64,000 bases of DNA from Thalassobius sp. Cn5-15 (GCF_022347685.1 NZ_JAKRGF010000004.1:186001-250000), one strand, 5' to 3'. Positions 37,799 through 47,561 are shown, numbered from the stretch's first letter. The notes: generated by a model not told the origin, from the sequence alone. A program made the numbers and translations.

Positions 37799-38424
37799 TA
37801 CATTCCCAATTTTTCGTCAAGGATCTCTTTCAGATCCGTATAACTCATATTGGAATGTTTCACACCATCAATGAGAAGCGTCGGCGTTCCCTGCACGTCA
37901 TCTGCTTCGACGTTTTTCTGGAACCAGCCGTAAAGTGCCTGTGCGTTTTCCGCATCTGACATACAGGCGTCCAGCTTAGCTTTGTCCAGGCCTGCCACCA
38001 GACCAATTTTGCGCAGGTTCTGGTCAATCTCACCTAGATTACCGCCAGCGACCCAGGACTTCTGATCTGCATAGAGCATGTCGACGATGCCGAAAAACTT
38101 GCTGGGTTCACACCGCGCCATCATCGCCCCCCAAAGACCAGGACGGTCGAAATAGACATCGCGATAGATGAACTTCACCTTGCCGGTCTCCACATACTCG
38201 GCCTTGATTTTGCTCAGCACATTGTTGTGGAAGGTGGCGCAATGCGGACAGGTGAAGGAGGCGTATTCAATCAGTGTAACCGGTGCGTCATCAGCGCCAA
38301 GGGTCATCTCTACGATGCCGTTTTCTGCGGCCTCTTGCGCGGCGGCAAAGGACGGAATCAGCGCGCCAGCGGTTGCGGCGACAGCGGTGGCGCCCATCAG
38401 GTTTAGTGCATGTCTGCGGTTCAT
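37798..38424 (-). CDS. DsbA family periplasmic thiol oxidoreductase
   Basis: 208 residues. An export signal with paired Arg (MNRRHALNLMGATAVAATAG) is cleaved near AAAQEA. The thioredoxin-fold active site is CPHC (C59-C62) in ASFTCPHCATFHN, and the cis-Pro is in DDVQGTPTLLIDG. This matches the DsbA/BdbD-type proteins of alphaproteobacteria (PF13462). It introduces or shuffles disulfides in exported proteins. It lies 4 nt after the DciA-like gene. Confidence 0.92.
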   Translation of the reverse strand: MNRRHALNLMGATAVAATAGALIPSFAAAQEAAENGIVEMTLGADDAPVTLIEYASFTCPHCATFHNNVLSKIKAEYVETGKVKFIYRDVYFDRPGLWGAMMARCEPSKFFGIVDMLYADQKSWVAGGNLGEIDQNLRKIGLVAGLDKAKLDACMSDAENAQALYGWFQKNVEADDVQGTPTLLIDGVKHSNMSYTDLKEILDEKLGM

Positions 38425-38428
38425 CTGT

Positions 38429-38962
38429 TTACCTCTCTTGAGAATTCATTTTGGTCAGAACGCTCTGGGACAGCCGTTCCAGCGCCTGACGCAATCCGTC
38501 GTCCCCGACACCGGCGGCCAGCGTTGCGGCTTCGGCCCGTACTTCGGGGGTGGGTTCGGGTTTTGGTTGTTCTTTGCGGGCGTAACTGAAATCCGCCTGC
38601 CCCTCGGCAAAGCCGGTGGGTGCGGTTTGTGTCACGCGCACGCGGGAAATCGCATTGTAGCCGTAGACGCCGTTCACCTTGGCCCGCATCTGCTCTTTCT
38701 GCATTTCCACCATCGGGGCCATCGCGCCAGTGGTCAAAACGGTCAGCGTCGCGCCAAAGCCCTGGCGATTATATTTCACATCTACGGGACGGGCCATTGC
38801 GGCCAGATCTTCGCCCATGATGTCGGGCCAGTGGGTCAACAGGCGCGTCACGGCAAAACCACGCGACTCTCCAGCCTGCCGGATCTGCTGCTGTAACAGG
38901 GATCCAGTGCGAGCGAATCCACGTGTGAATTTGCGTGTGGTTTTAGAGCGCCGTTCGGCCAT
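38429..38962 (-). CDS. DUF721 domain-containing (DciA-like) protein
   Basis: 177 residues from ATG at 38962, with AAGGAAAG in front; the frame extends upstream but would overlap the divergent mutY gene. The DUF721 core (about 25-115) includes LTHWPDIMGEDLAAMARPVDVKY and GATLTVLTTGAMAPMVEMQKEQMRAKVNGVYGYNAISRVRVTQT. DciA proteins load or stimulate the replicative helicase DnaB in many bacteria that lack DnaC. Whether this member does so is inferred from family only. It is divergent from mutY and leads the DciA-DsbA-CaiB operon. Confidence 0.85.
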   Translation of the reverse strand: MAERRSKTTRKFTRGFARTGSLLQQQIRQAGESRGFAVTRLLTHWPDIMGEDLAAMARPVDVKYNRQGFGATLTVLTTGAMAPMVEMQKEQMRAKVNGVYGYNAISRVRVTQTAPTGFAEGQADFSYARKEQPKPEPTPEVRAEAATLAAGVGDDGLRQALERLSQSVLTKMNSQER

Positions 38963-39043
38963 GCTTTCTTTCCTTGGTCTTGGCTCTATTTTAGGTGTGC
39001 TGTAGGCGGATACCAGTGAATAGAACAATACGGGGCATAAAGA

Positions 39044-40120
39044 TTGCGTGACGACAGGCGGAAGCCCGCGAATTCTGAGGATTTGTTGACGTGGTATGAT
39101 GTGCATGCCCGTGACATGCCGTGGCGTGTGCCCCCTGCTGATAAGCTGTCGGGTGTGCGTCCTGATCCCTATCGGGTCTGGCTGTCAGAGGTGATGTTGC
39201 AGCAAACCACTGTGGCGGCCGTACGTGATTATTTCCAGCGGTTCGTTACCCGTTGGCCCACGGTGCAGGATCTGGCTGCGGCGGAGGATGGCGATGTTAT
39301 GGGCGAATGGGCAGGCCTTGGCTATTACGCCCGTGCGCGTAATTTGCTGAAATGTGCCCGTGTAGTGGCGATTGAACATGGCGGTGTGTTTCCAACCACG
39401 CTTGCTGGTTTGCTGAAGCTGCCGGGGATTGGGCCTTATACTGGCGCGGCCATTGCCTCTATCGCGTATGACCTGCCGGAGGTGGTGGTGGACGGCAACG
39501 TCGAACGTGTCATGGCGCGGCTGCATGATGTGCATGATCCTCTGCCGGGGTCCAAACCGCAGCTGACCAAATTGGCTGGTGCCCTGACGCCCGATAGCCG
39601 TCCCGGTGATTATGCTCAGGCGGTGATGGATCTGGGCGCGACCATCTGCACCCCGCGCAATCCGGCCTGTGGGATCTGCCCGTGGCGCGATCCATGTGTG
39701 GCGCGCGTGGAGGGTACAGCGGCGGAACTGCCCAAGAAAACCCCGAAGAAGCCGAAGCCCACCCGTCTGGGGATCGCCTACATCGCACGCCGCAGCGATG
39801 GTGCCTATCTGCTGGAGCGGCGACCGGATACAGGGCTGCTTGGTGGCATGCTGGGCTGGCCCGGTGGCGCGTGGTCCGAGGAGGGCGCGGCAGAGGCGCC
39901 GCCTATGGCCGCCAACTGGCAGCGTCTGGGCACAGAGGCGCGCCATACGTTTACCCATTTCCACCTGATCCTAGAGGTGCGGGTGGCAGAGGTGGCGATG
40001 GGTACGAACCCAGAGGTTGGGCAATTTATCGAGCCTGCGTCCTTTCGCCCATCCGATTTGCCCACTGTGATGCGAAAGGCATTTGACCTCGCGCTTGGGG
40101 CGTTCGACAATGCGTCATGA
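39044..40120 (+). CDS. mutY: A/G-specific adenine glycosylase
   Basis: 358 residues, read from TTG at 39044, the first start after an in-frame stop; a later TTG at 39083 would also fit the family's N-terminus. Key features are E49 (LSEVMLQQTTV), helix-hairpin-helix LPGIGPYTG, catalytic D150 (VVVDGNVERV), the [4Fe-4S] ligands C202, C209, C212 and C218 in exact C-x6-C-x2-C-x5-C spacing, and a C-terminal Nudix-like domain that recognises 8-oxoG. It removes A opposite 8-oxoG. Its stop overlaps the next gene by 4 nt. Confidence 0.94.
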   Translation: MRDDRRKPANSEDLLTWYDVHARDMPWRVPPADKLSGVRPDPYRVWLSEVMLQQTTVAAVRDYFQRFVTRWPTVQDLAAAEDGDVMGEWAGLGYYARARNLLKCARVVAIEHGGVFPTTLAGLLKLPGIGPYTGAAIASIAYDLPEVVVDGNVERVMARLHDVHDPLPGSKPQLTKLAGALTPDSRPGDYAQAVMDLGATICTPRNPACGICPWRDPCVARVEGTAAELPKKTPKKPKPTRLGIAYIARRSDGAYLLERRPDTGLLGGMLGWPGGAWSEEGAAEAPPMAANWQRLGTEARHTFTHFHLILEVRVAEVAMGTNPEVGQFIEPASFRPSDLPTVMRKAFDLALGAFDNAS

Positions 40121-41283
40121 CTGACCGTCCTGAGAACCCGCCGGTAGCCGACGCAACCCCCAAAAGATTGAGCCTGATCGGCGCCTTGCCCTTCTGGCTG
40201 TCGCTGACATTGATCCCGATTGCGTTGATCGCCGCGACGCAGGGGGGCTACTATACGCTGCTGCTGCCGTTGTGGGCGTGGTGGCTGTTTACCTTCCTTG
40301 ATTTCGTGACTGGGCTGAATCTGGATAACGCTGATCCCAACACGCCGGATGAGGCCCTGTTGTGGTATCGGATGATTACATGGATTTGGTTTCCGCTACA
40401 GGCGGCGGTGATCTTCGGAATGATCTACTATGCCACCCGGGCGGGGCATCTGGGCGTGGTTGAGAAACTGGTGCTGTTCTTCGGCATCGGGGTTATCTCT
40501 GGCACTGTGGGGATCAATTACAGCCATGAACTGATGCACCAGAAGAACAAGTGGGAGCGGTGGCTGGGCGATCTGCTGCTGTCCACTGTTCTCTATTCGC
40601 ATTTCCGTTCGGAACACCTGCTGGTGCATCACCGCCATGTGGGTACGCCAGCCGACGCAGTGACCGCGCGGTATAATGAGGGGTTCCATCGGTTCTTTTT
40701 TCGCGTGCTGCCGGAATGCTGGATATCGGCGTTCCGGGCGGAAAAGGCCCTGCTGGCGCGGGGAAAGCGGCCTGTTTGGTCGCGGCGCAATCCGTTCTGG
40801 CGCTATGCGGTGTTGCAGGTGGTTACAGTCTCGCTGGCGGTTGCCTTGGGCGGTGTCGAAGGTCTGGCGCTGTTCGCGGTGCAGGCCTTCAGCGCTATCT
40901 GGCAGCTGGAGCTGACGAATTACGTCGAACACTACGGTCTGACCCGCAAACATCTGGGCGGCGGCAAGTATGAACACGTCAAACCCCGCCACAGTTGGAA
41001 CGCGGCGCATAAGGCCACCAACTGGCTGCTGATCAATCTGCAACGTCATAGCGATCACCATTATAAACCTGATCGCCGTTTCCCGCTGCTGCAGAACTAT
41101 GATGCCGAGGAGGCGCCACAGTTTCCCTATGGCTATCCGATCATGACCGTGCTGGCGATGATCCCGCCTCTGTGGCGCCGCCGGATGAACCCGCGTGTGC
41201 GTGATTGGCGGCGGAAGTTCTATCCCGAGGTAGAGGATTGGACGCCCTACAAGCTGGGTAGCTTGCCCAAACCACGGCTCTGA
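40117..41283 (+). CDS. alkB: Alkane 1-monooxygenase / fatty-acid desaturase-type hydroxylase (AlkB family)
   Basis: 388 residues with six hydrophobic helices. The di-iron histidine boxes are complete: HELMH (137-141), EHLLVHHRH (166-174) and LQRHSDHH (308-315), plus the AlkB signature NYVEHYG (268-274). AlkB enzymes hydroxylate terminal carbons of medium-chain alkanes at the inner membrane with rubredoxin as electron donor. No rubredoxin gene is visible nearby. The ATG overlaps the mutY stop (ATGA), so it depends on the mutY transcript. Roseobacters often carry such a gene; true substrates may be other alkyl chains. Confidence 0.92.
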   Translation: MTDRPENPPVADATPKRLSLIGALPFWLSLTLIPIALIAATQGGYYTLLLPLWAWWLFTFLDFVTGLNLDNADPNTPDEALLWYRMITWIWFPLQAAVIFGMIYYATRAGHLGVVEKLVLFFGIGVISGTVGINYSHELMHQKNKWERWLGDLLLSTVLYSHFRSEHLLVHHRHVGTPADAVTARYNEGFHRFFFRVLPECWISAFRAEKALLARGKRPVWSRRNPFWRYAVLQVVTVSLAVALGGVEGLALFAVQAFSAIWQLELTNYVEHYGLTRKHLGGGKYEHVKPRHSWNAAHKATNWLLINLQRHSDHHYKPDRRFPLLQNYDAEEAPQFPYGYPIMTVLAMIPPLWRRRMNPRVRDWRRKFYPEVEDWTPYKLGSLPKPRL

Positions 41284-41370
41284 TCGGCAGGACTGCGGCG
41301 CTTCTGGCTGTAATTCTGGAGGGGCATCGACAGAGCGCCCCTGCGTGTGCCGTATGGCCCCGTGAGACGA

Positions 41371-41396
41371 AAAAAGCCCCGCCGGATGGGCGGGGC
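41371..41396. terminator. Intrinsic terminator between alkB and ccrM
   Basis: GCCCCGCC (41376-41383) and GGCGGGGC (41389-41396) form an 8-bp GC stem with a 5-nt loop. The A-tract on its left gives a T-tract for the leftward ccrM transcript; the right side is only partly T-rich. Confidence 0.8.
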
Positions 41397-41460
41397 AGTT
41401 TGTGCCGGCTGTCAGGCTACAGGCACCGGCGGTAACTAATGATTTTGAGTGTTGTCTGAC

Positions 41461-42639
<1,179 letters not shown>

Positions 42640-42671
42640 TCAATTTGTTTTTTGTATCAGCGCGTTAGATT

Positions 42672-43301
42672 TCACTCTTGATACAAGATATTGTGCACCG
42701 GTTTGAAGCTGTGTCTATGGTGCGGGGTGACCCCCAATTCAACCAATGCGGCCTTATGGGCAGGGGTCGGATAACCTGCGTTGGTTTCCCAGCCATAGCC
42801 CGGAAATTGGGCGGCCAACTGTTGCATGATCTCATCACGGGCGATTTTTGCCGCGATTGAGGCCGCAGCGATGGAAACAGAGCGCATATCGCCTTTGATT
42901 AGCGTTTTAGCGGGCATGTTCAGGCCGTCGGGAACCATGTTGCCGTCGATCAATGCCAGATCGGGCGGGGTTTGCAGGCCTTGTATCGCGCGGACCATCG
43001 CGATGTGACTGGCACGCAAGATGTTGTGTTGGTCAATTTCCTGAACGCTGGCATGAGCGACCGAAACGTCCGAATGTTGCAGCAGCTGTTCCAAAAGTGC
43101 CACGCGACGCTTCGGCGTCAACAGTTTTGAATCGTTCAACCCCTCAGGAATGTGCGCTGGATCCAGCACCACTGCAGCGGCCGTGACAGGGCCTGCTAGC
43201 GGGCCACGGCCCACCTCATCCACGCCAGCGACGCGCAGGAGGCCAGCTGCCTGCGCGTCGGTTTCAAAGCTATAATCGGGGAGTGTTTTGGGGTGTTGCA
43301 T
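42672..43301 (-). CDS. rnhB: Ribonuclease HII
   Basis: 209 residues. The catalytic DEVGRGP motif is in VAGVDEVGRGPLAGPVTAAAVVLD, with further acidic residues in LALIDGNMV and the ISIAAASIAAKIARDEIM region (here VSIAAASIAAKIARDEIM). It removes ribonucleotides from DNA-RNA hybrids. Length is normal. It is 80 nt downstream of nothing related on its strand and about 104 nt from ccrM, an order commonly seen in Rhodobacterales. Confidence 0.95.
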   Translation of the reverse strand: MQHPKTLPDYSFETDAQAAGLLRVAGVDEVGRGPLAGPVTAAAVVLDPAHIPEGLNDSKLLTPKRRVALLEQLLQHSDVSVAHASVQEIDQHNILRASHIAMVRAIQGLQTPPDLALIDGNMVPDGLNMPAKTLIKGDMRSVSIAAASIAAKIARDEIMQQLAAQFPGYGWETNAGYPTPAHKAALVELGVTPHHRHSFKPVHNILYQE

Positions 43302-43355
43302 GCCCCCCTATTTTTCTGGATTCGGCGCCGTAATCAAGGGGAGATCAAGAGTGTA

Positions 43356-43787
43356 TCAGTTCTTCTGCACGCGGTAGCCACGGTCACGCAGGCAGCGCAT
43401 CAGGTAGCCCGGTTTGCGGCCTTTGTTGGTCCAGTAAGGTAGGCGGCAGGCCTGAGGCAGACGATCGGCGCGGGCGAAGTGGCGGTTCAGGCATTTGGCG
43501 CGCATCACACGTTTGTGGCCGACAGCGGTTTCTGCGCGGGTCAGGCAGCGGCGCGGCAGGACCTTGCGCTTGTGAGGTTTGGGATAGGCTGTGACTTCGC
43601 GTTCGTGTTTGCGGCGGCGGTCAGCGCGGTCATGATCATCGATCGCTTTGCCTATGATGGCCAGCGTTGCAATGCCAAAGAGGAACTTGGCAACATCATC
43701 ATCACTGGCCGCTCGGGCCGGCGCAAAGGAGAAGGAAGTAATGGCGATAGAGGCGGCCAGTACGGTGGCGATAAATTTGCGGGACAT
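43356..43787 (-). CDS. Small exported basic protein of unknown function
   Basis: 143 residues from ATG at 43787 (AGGAA about 7 nt upstream). A signal peptide (MSRKFIATVLAASIAITSFSFAPARA) is followed by DDDVAKFLFGIATLAIIGKAIDDHDR and a strongly basic, Arg/Lys/His-rich tail with five Cys. Proteins with this layout are frequent in Rhodobacterales; none has a firm role. An envelope or periplasmic place is likely. Confidence 0.75.
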   Translation of the reverse strand: MSRKFIATVLAASIAITSFSFAPARAASDDDVAKFLFGIATLAIIGKAIDDHDRADRRRKHEREVTAYPKPHKRKVLPRRCLTRAETAVGHKRVMRAKCLNRHFARADRLPQACRLPYWTNKGRKPGYLMRCLRDRGYRVQKN

Positions 43788-43980
43788 GGCGTTTCCTGTC
43801 TGTATTAGGAGCGGTTTCGGTTTCAAGGCGCCTCATGCGGCGGGGGCCGCGTCAGGCTGTGATCCGAATTTGGGTCAGGGCCGTTCAGACAGGCAATAAC
43901 GACGCCCTGTTATCTAATATCAGGCGCCTCCGGCCCCTTTGGTTATTGAATAACGCGTGCCGGATGCGCATTGTGAGATC

Positions 43981-44271
43981 ATGAAACAGTTCCTTTCCAT
44001 ATCCCTCGCGCTTGGCCTATTGGCGGCGCTGCCGCAGGCTGCACAGGCCGGCTGTTATGCCGATTATAAAGCCAAACAGGACAACCCGCTGAAACTGCAC
44101 TATGGCGTTGCCGAATTGGGCGGTGGCTGCTCCAAAGGGGCTGCACAGGGTGAGTTGGCACCGCGTCTGGCGCGGGATGGCTGGACGCTGCTGAATGTGG
44201 TGTCGGTCTTTGGTGATGAGGGTCTGCAGGAAAGGAAAGACAGTGCAGGACGCTACTTCCTCCGCTACTGA
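43981..44271 (+). CDS. Small secreted protein of unknown function
   Basis: 96 residues from ATG at 43981. A clear signal peptide (MKQFLSISLALGLLAALPQAAQA) is followed by GCYADYKAKQDNPLKLHYGVAEL, with two Cys, and a short basic end (GRYFLRY). The mature part is only about 70 residues. Similar small proteins in the order are unstudied. Its 3' end overlaps the start of the next gene by about 29 nt, so the pair is probably one operon. Confidence 0.75.
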   Translation: MKQFLSISLALGLLAALPQAAQAGCYADYKAKQDNPLKLHYGVAELGGGCSKGAAQGELAPRLARDGWTLLNVVSVFGDEGLQERKDSAGRYFLRY

Positions 44272-44947
44272 TGCGCGCCGCTCTGGCACGCGAATTGTCA
44301 CCCTTGGAATTTCCGCGATTGTGCTGCTGCTGGTTTTGGCGGCACTGTTTTTGTTCCTGACCCTGCCGGATGCCAATGCGTTCAACATGCGGGTGGAACG
44401 GATTTTCGTTGAAAACGATGATCTGACCAATGCCGCTGATATTAAACTGCTGGAAATCCTTGCCCAATCCGGCACCGCCTTTTCCGATACGCTGACCAGC
44501 TACCGGATGGTGATCTTTGTGCTGTTGGTCTTTGCCACCGCGATGCTGGTGGCGGCCTTGGTGTTTTTGGTGATGCTGGTGCTGATGAATCGTCGCATGG
44601 CGCAGATCGAACAAGCAGGCATTCAGGTGTCGTCCCTGCTGATCAGCCGCGATGAGAACACCGTTTACCTCAACAACATGGGGTTCAAGCTGACCGGTGC
44701 CGCGATGGAAACCCTGTCCGTTCTGGCAGAAGCCCGCATGGACGAAGACCTGCTGTCAGGGGCCGAGATTGAGGCGATGGTGTCGGGCAAGGATGCCTCT
44801 GACTGTGAGGAGGCCGCAGGCGCCACCCGCATCAAACGGTTGCGCGACACGTTGGGCAATCAGATGGTCAGTGAGCTGCTGGTCAAGAACATCGCCCGCA
44901 AAGGCTATATGCTGGCGGTCGATAAAGATGTGATCCGCATGATTTGA
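44243..44947 (+). CDS. Membrane protein with C-terminal OmpR-type winged-helix-like domain
   Basis: 234 residues from the GTG at 44243, supported by AGGAAAGG about 7 nt upstream; in-frame starts at 44195 and 44216 are alternatives. Two membrane helices (about 17-40 and 88-115) flank a short periplasmic loop. The cytosolic C-terminus reads ISRDENTVYLNNMGFKLTG, then helix-rich sequence, TRIKRLRDTLGNQMVSELLVKNIARKGYMLAV; strand, turn and 'G-Y-x-L' wing match the winged helix of OmpR/PhoB regulators. In ToxR/CadC-type membrane regulators the winged helix is N-terminal, so the order here is inverted. It may be a membrane-bound transcription factor; the fold is inferred from pattern, not proven. 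Confidence 0.7.
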   Translation: MQDATSSATDARRSGTRIVTLGISAIVLLLVLAALFLFLTLPDANAFNMRVERIFVENDDLTNAADIKLLEILAQSGTAFSDTLTSYRMVIFVLLVFATAMLVAALVFLVMLVLMNRRMAQIEQAGIQVSSLLISRDENTVYLNNMGFKLTGAAMETLSVLAEARMDEDLLSGAEIEAMVSGKDASDCEEAAGATRIKRLRDTLGNQMVSELLVKNIARKGYMLAVDKDVIRMI

Positions 44948-44996
44948 GGGAGGAACGGACTGAGGCGCGTTGCTGCGCCTCAGGTATATCCGTCGC

Positions 44997-46022
44997 TCAG
45001 GACTGGCGCAGCGTATCGCCGAAGCTGAGGGTTGGCGTCAGTTCCACATGACCGCTGGCCGCTGTGTCTGGGTTGGCGATCCGCTTCACAATGATCTCTG
45101 CTGCTTTCTGGCCAATCTCGGCGCGACAGGCATCCATCGTGGCGAGTTGCTTGGGCAGGCCCTGTAGCAGCTCGACCCCGTTGAAACCCGCCAGACCAAT
45201 CTGACCCGGCACATCAATGCCTTGCTCCATCAGGTAGAGTAGGCCACCGGCGCCAATCATGTCGTTGGAATAGGCCAGGAAATCCAGATCCGGCGTGCGT
45301 TCCAGCATCGCGGCGGTCATCTCACGGCCCTTGGCCAGAGCGGAGCCGCCTGAATAGAATTCTTGATCTGCGACCTCAACGCCACCTTTGGCCAGTGCCT
45401 GAGTCATGCCCTCAAACCGTTTGCGGGCGCGGTGATCCAGCGGCATCTTGGTGCCCATGAAACCGATGCGCTTGTAGCCCGCAGCCAGTATCGCTTCGCC
45501 CAGCTGCTGACCGGCGCGGCGGTGTGAAATGCCGACGGCTGCGTCAATAGCATCACCGTCCACATCCATAATCTCGACCACTGGAATGCCCGCAGCGCGC
45601 AGCATGGCGCGGGAGGCGTCGGAATGCTCCAGTCCCGCGATGATCACGCCAGATGGCCGCCAAGAGAGCATTTCGAACAGAACCTTTTCTTCTTTCTCAG
45701 GCAGGTAATCGGTGATGCCTACGACAGGCTGCAGGTCGGTATCTTCGAGCACGCGGCTGATGCCGGTCATGACCTCGGGAAACACCATGTTTGACATAGA
45801 GGGGATGATTACTCCCACCAGATTGACCCGCTGACTGGCCAGCGCACCGGCAATTTTATTTGGCACGTAGCCCAGCTGTTTTGCGGCGGCTAGCACCTTT
45901 TCACGGGTGGCCTGACTGACATCACTGCGGTTGCGCAGTACGCGGCTGACGGTCATCTCCGACACACCCGAGGCCTCGGACACATCACGCAGGGTAAGGG
46001 GGCGGCTTTTGGTGTCGCTCAA
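44997..46022 (-). CDS. LacI family transcriptional regulator (gluconate-repressor-like)
   Basis: 341 residues. The N-terminal HTH (LTLRDVSEASGVSEMTVSRVLRNRSDVSQATREKVLAAA) and hinge helix (NKIAGALASQRVN) are classical. The effector domain (NLVGVIIPSMSNMVFPEVMTGI, YLMEQGIDVPGQIGLAGFNG) resembles GntR/IdnR-type repressors of sugar-acid use. It is a lone gene next to the tRNA; no sugar genes are within the window, so its targets lie elsewhere. A candidate operator is noted in its upstream region. Confidence 0.92.
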   Translation of the reverse strand: MSDTKSRPLTLRDVSEASGVSEMTVSRVLRNRSDVSQATREKVLAAAKQLGYVPNKIAGALASQRVNLVGVIIPSMSNMVFPEVMTGISRVLEDTDLQPVVGITDYLPEKEEKVLFEMLSWRPSGVIIAGLEHSDASRAMLRAAGIPVVEIMDVDGDAIDAAVGISHRRAGQQLGEAILAAGYKRIGFMGTKMPLDHRARKRFEGMTQALAKGGVEVADQEFYSGGSALAKGREMTAAMLERTPDLDFLAYSNDMIGAGGLLYLMEQGIDVPGQIGLAGFNGVELLQGLPKQLATMDACRAEIGQKAAEIIVKRIANPDTAASGHVELTPTLSFGDTLRQS

Positions 46023-46054
46023 TCGTATAATCCTAAATCAAAGATATGACTTGA

Positions 46055-46068
46055 TGTTAGCGCGATCC
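46055..46068. promoter_or_regulatory. Possible LacI-family operator upstream of the regulator
   Basis: TGTTAGCGCGATCC has a perfect left half and a partly matching right half of the palindrome TGTTAGCGCTAACA that GntR/IdnR-like members of the family prefer. It lies 33 nt before the regulator's start, in a place suited to autoregulation. The imperfect right half keeps this tentative. Confidence 0.3.
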
Positions 46069-46115
46069 CACGGCCTTGTTCAAGGGATCCGCAACGGCTA
46101 AGACGAGTCGCACGC

Positions 46116-46192
46116 GGCCCCGTGGCTCAACTGGATAGAGCAGCCCCCTCCTAAGGGGCAGGTTGCAGGTTCGAATCCTGCCGGGGTCGCCA
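46116..46192 (+). tRNA. tRNA-Arg (anticodon CCT)
   Basis: A full cloverleaf can be folded by eye. The 7-bp acceptor stem is GGCCCCG with CGGGGTC (one G-U pair), the D arm GCTC/GAGC, and the anticodon stem GCCCC/GGGGC with the loop CTCCTAA, giving anticodon CCT. The T arm is GCAGG TTCGAAT CCTGC, discriminator G and an encoded CCA (46190-46192). The gene decodes AGG. Its 3' end serves as the integration site of the mobile element to the right. Confidence 0.96.
46168..46192 (+). other. Attachment site (attL) at the tRNA-Arg 3' end
   Basis: The integrase gene ends only 8 nt after the encoded CCA, and tyrosine recombinases of this type insert into the T arm/3' end of tRNA genes, restoring the gene. 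The core should lie within the last about 25 nt of the tRNA. No second direct copy is found to the right within the window, so attR is beyond 64000 and the exact core length is unknown. Confidence 0.65.
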
Positions 46193-46200
46193 ACACTTTT

Positions 46201-47301
46201 TCAAGCATTTGATTCTCCTGTCTTTTTTGGTTGATTTGGAACTTTGGCCGCGGAAGTTGGAACTTTTTGTTCGTTTTTCGTACTGCTCAGAACCCTCCTT
46301 TTGCTGAAATTTCGAATGTAGCGCTCAATCTCCGACAGGCTTTCGTGACCTGTCCAAGCACCGATTTGGGCGGATGTACCACCTGCCTCAGCAAGCGCAC
46401 GCGCACGGCTTTTGCGAAGCCCGTGCGCGGATCGACCGTGTACGCCAGCGGCCCTTGCCTTTGCTGCCAGCCATTGTCCGGCGGCTTTCACGCTGCGTGA
46501 CCTCGAATGTGCGGTGGTGATCCATGTCATGTGACGACTCTCGCGAGCCTCCAGCGCGGCATGTAAGAGCGCCAAATCATCGGACATAGTTTCCGCAAAA
46601 TCCGGCAACGCGCGATCAAACGGAATCGCCACCTCACCGCCGGTCTTTTGCTGGCGGAACACAAGCCATCCGGCATGATCGACGTTACCCGGACCCAACC
46701 GTACTACGTCTGAAATGCGCGCGCCGGTCCAGAAGATCAACTCGAATGCCAGGCGTTCCGACGTGTTGATCGGCCAGTGCGCGCGGAAAGCCTCGATCTC
46801 GTCCTCTGACCACGGTGGATGACCCTCTGACTGCGCGACGTGCGCCTTCTTGGCGCCTGTGGTTGGATCAGCGATCTTGTATGTTTCAGCGAGCCATTTC
46901 CCAAAGCCCCGCCAAGCTTTCAGGTGGTTGTTTCGTGCGTGTCCCGTAAACCGGCTCAGGTCAGCCTCGATGTGCTTGGTCCGAAGGTCGAGCACCCGAC
47001 CATGCCCGTATCGTTCGCGGATATCATCCAACATACGCCGTCTGACGGCTCGCGTGCCTTCAGCAAGACCTACGAGAAAAACGTCCGATTTCAGGTATCC
47101 CTCAACTGCCAAAGCTAGGCTGCCGGAGCCTGGTCTTACCCGCGCAGGTTTGATGCTACCCGCAGCCTCTGCATAGGCCGCAAGGAAGTCAGGATGCCCG
47201 GGGGGAAGGTCGGGCATACGAATGCCCTTTTGCCCCTTTGGGCGGTAATAATAGCGAACATTGCCGCTTGGGAACCTCCCGGATGGGTTGAGATGTTTCA
47301 T
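46201..47301 (-). CDS. Tyrosine recombinase / integrase
   Basis: 366 residues from ATG at 47301 (a TTG four codons upstream is also in frame). The catalytic set is complete: R195 (FWTGARISDVVRLG), K219, H293-x-x-R296 (SAHGLRKSRA), H319 (WTGHES) and Y328 (IERYIRN). Residues about 60-150 form the core-binding helical domain. It cuts and joins the element at the tRNA-Arg site. Its 3' end faces the tRNA, and it is the last gene of an operon with the two small genes upstream; the preceding stop lies 5 nt before its start. Confidence 0.95.
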   Translation of the reverse strand: MKHLNPSGRFPSGNVRYYYRPKGQKGIRMPDLPPGHPDFLAAYAEAAGSIKPARVRPGSGSLALAVEGYLKSDVFLVGLAEGTRAVRRRMLDDIRERYGHGRVLDLRTKHIEADLSRFTGHARNNHLKAWRGFGKWLAETYKIADPTTGAKKAHVAQSEGHPPWSEDEIEAFRAHWPINTSERLAFELIFWTGARISDVVRLGPGNVDHAGWLVFRQQKTGGEVAIPFDRALPDFAETMSDDLALLHAALEARESRHMTWITTAHSRSRSVKAAGQWLAAKARAAGVHGRSAHGLRKSRARALAEAGGTSAQIGAWTGHESLSEIERYIRNFSKRRVLSSTKNEQKVPTSAAKVPNQPKKTGESNA

Positions 47302-47306
47302 CCTTG

Positions 47307-47561
47307 TCAGCAACCAAAGGCCTCGTCACAACTGTTTCCTTCGCTCCACATTTGTCCCCCAATGGTAGGCAAGTCGGCAAGCGCGGAATCCAACTCCCAT
47401 CGTAGCCACACAGCGACACCATCTGCGTTCCGTCCAGGTGGGTAGATTCCGCTTTTCACAAGTTTGTCGAAATGCCCTGGCGAATGACCGCAATATCGAG
47501 CTGCATCAGCGCGGCGCAGGGCTGCGCCCCAATCGACTGGAATCCGCGTCCCCTTTATCAT
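47307..47561 (-). CDS. Excisionase-like small HTH protein (AlpA/MerR-type)
   Basis: 84 residues. GAALRRADAARYCGHSPGHFDKLVKSGIYPPGRN followed by VWLRWELDSALADL follows the winged helix-turn-helix layout of AlpA/Xis proteins, which bend DNA at att sites and favour excision. The ATG overlaps the stop of the preceding small gene by 4 nt (ATGA), and the integrase starts 5 nt after its stop. This position is typical of recombination directionality factors. Confidence 0.75.
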   Translation of the reverse strand: MIKGTRIPVDWGAALRRADAARYCGHSPGHFDKLVKSGIYPPGRNADGVAVWLRWELDSALADLPTIGGQMWSEGNSCDEAFGC

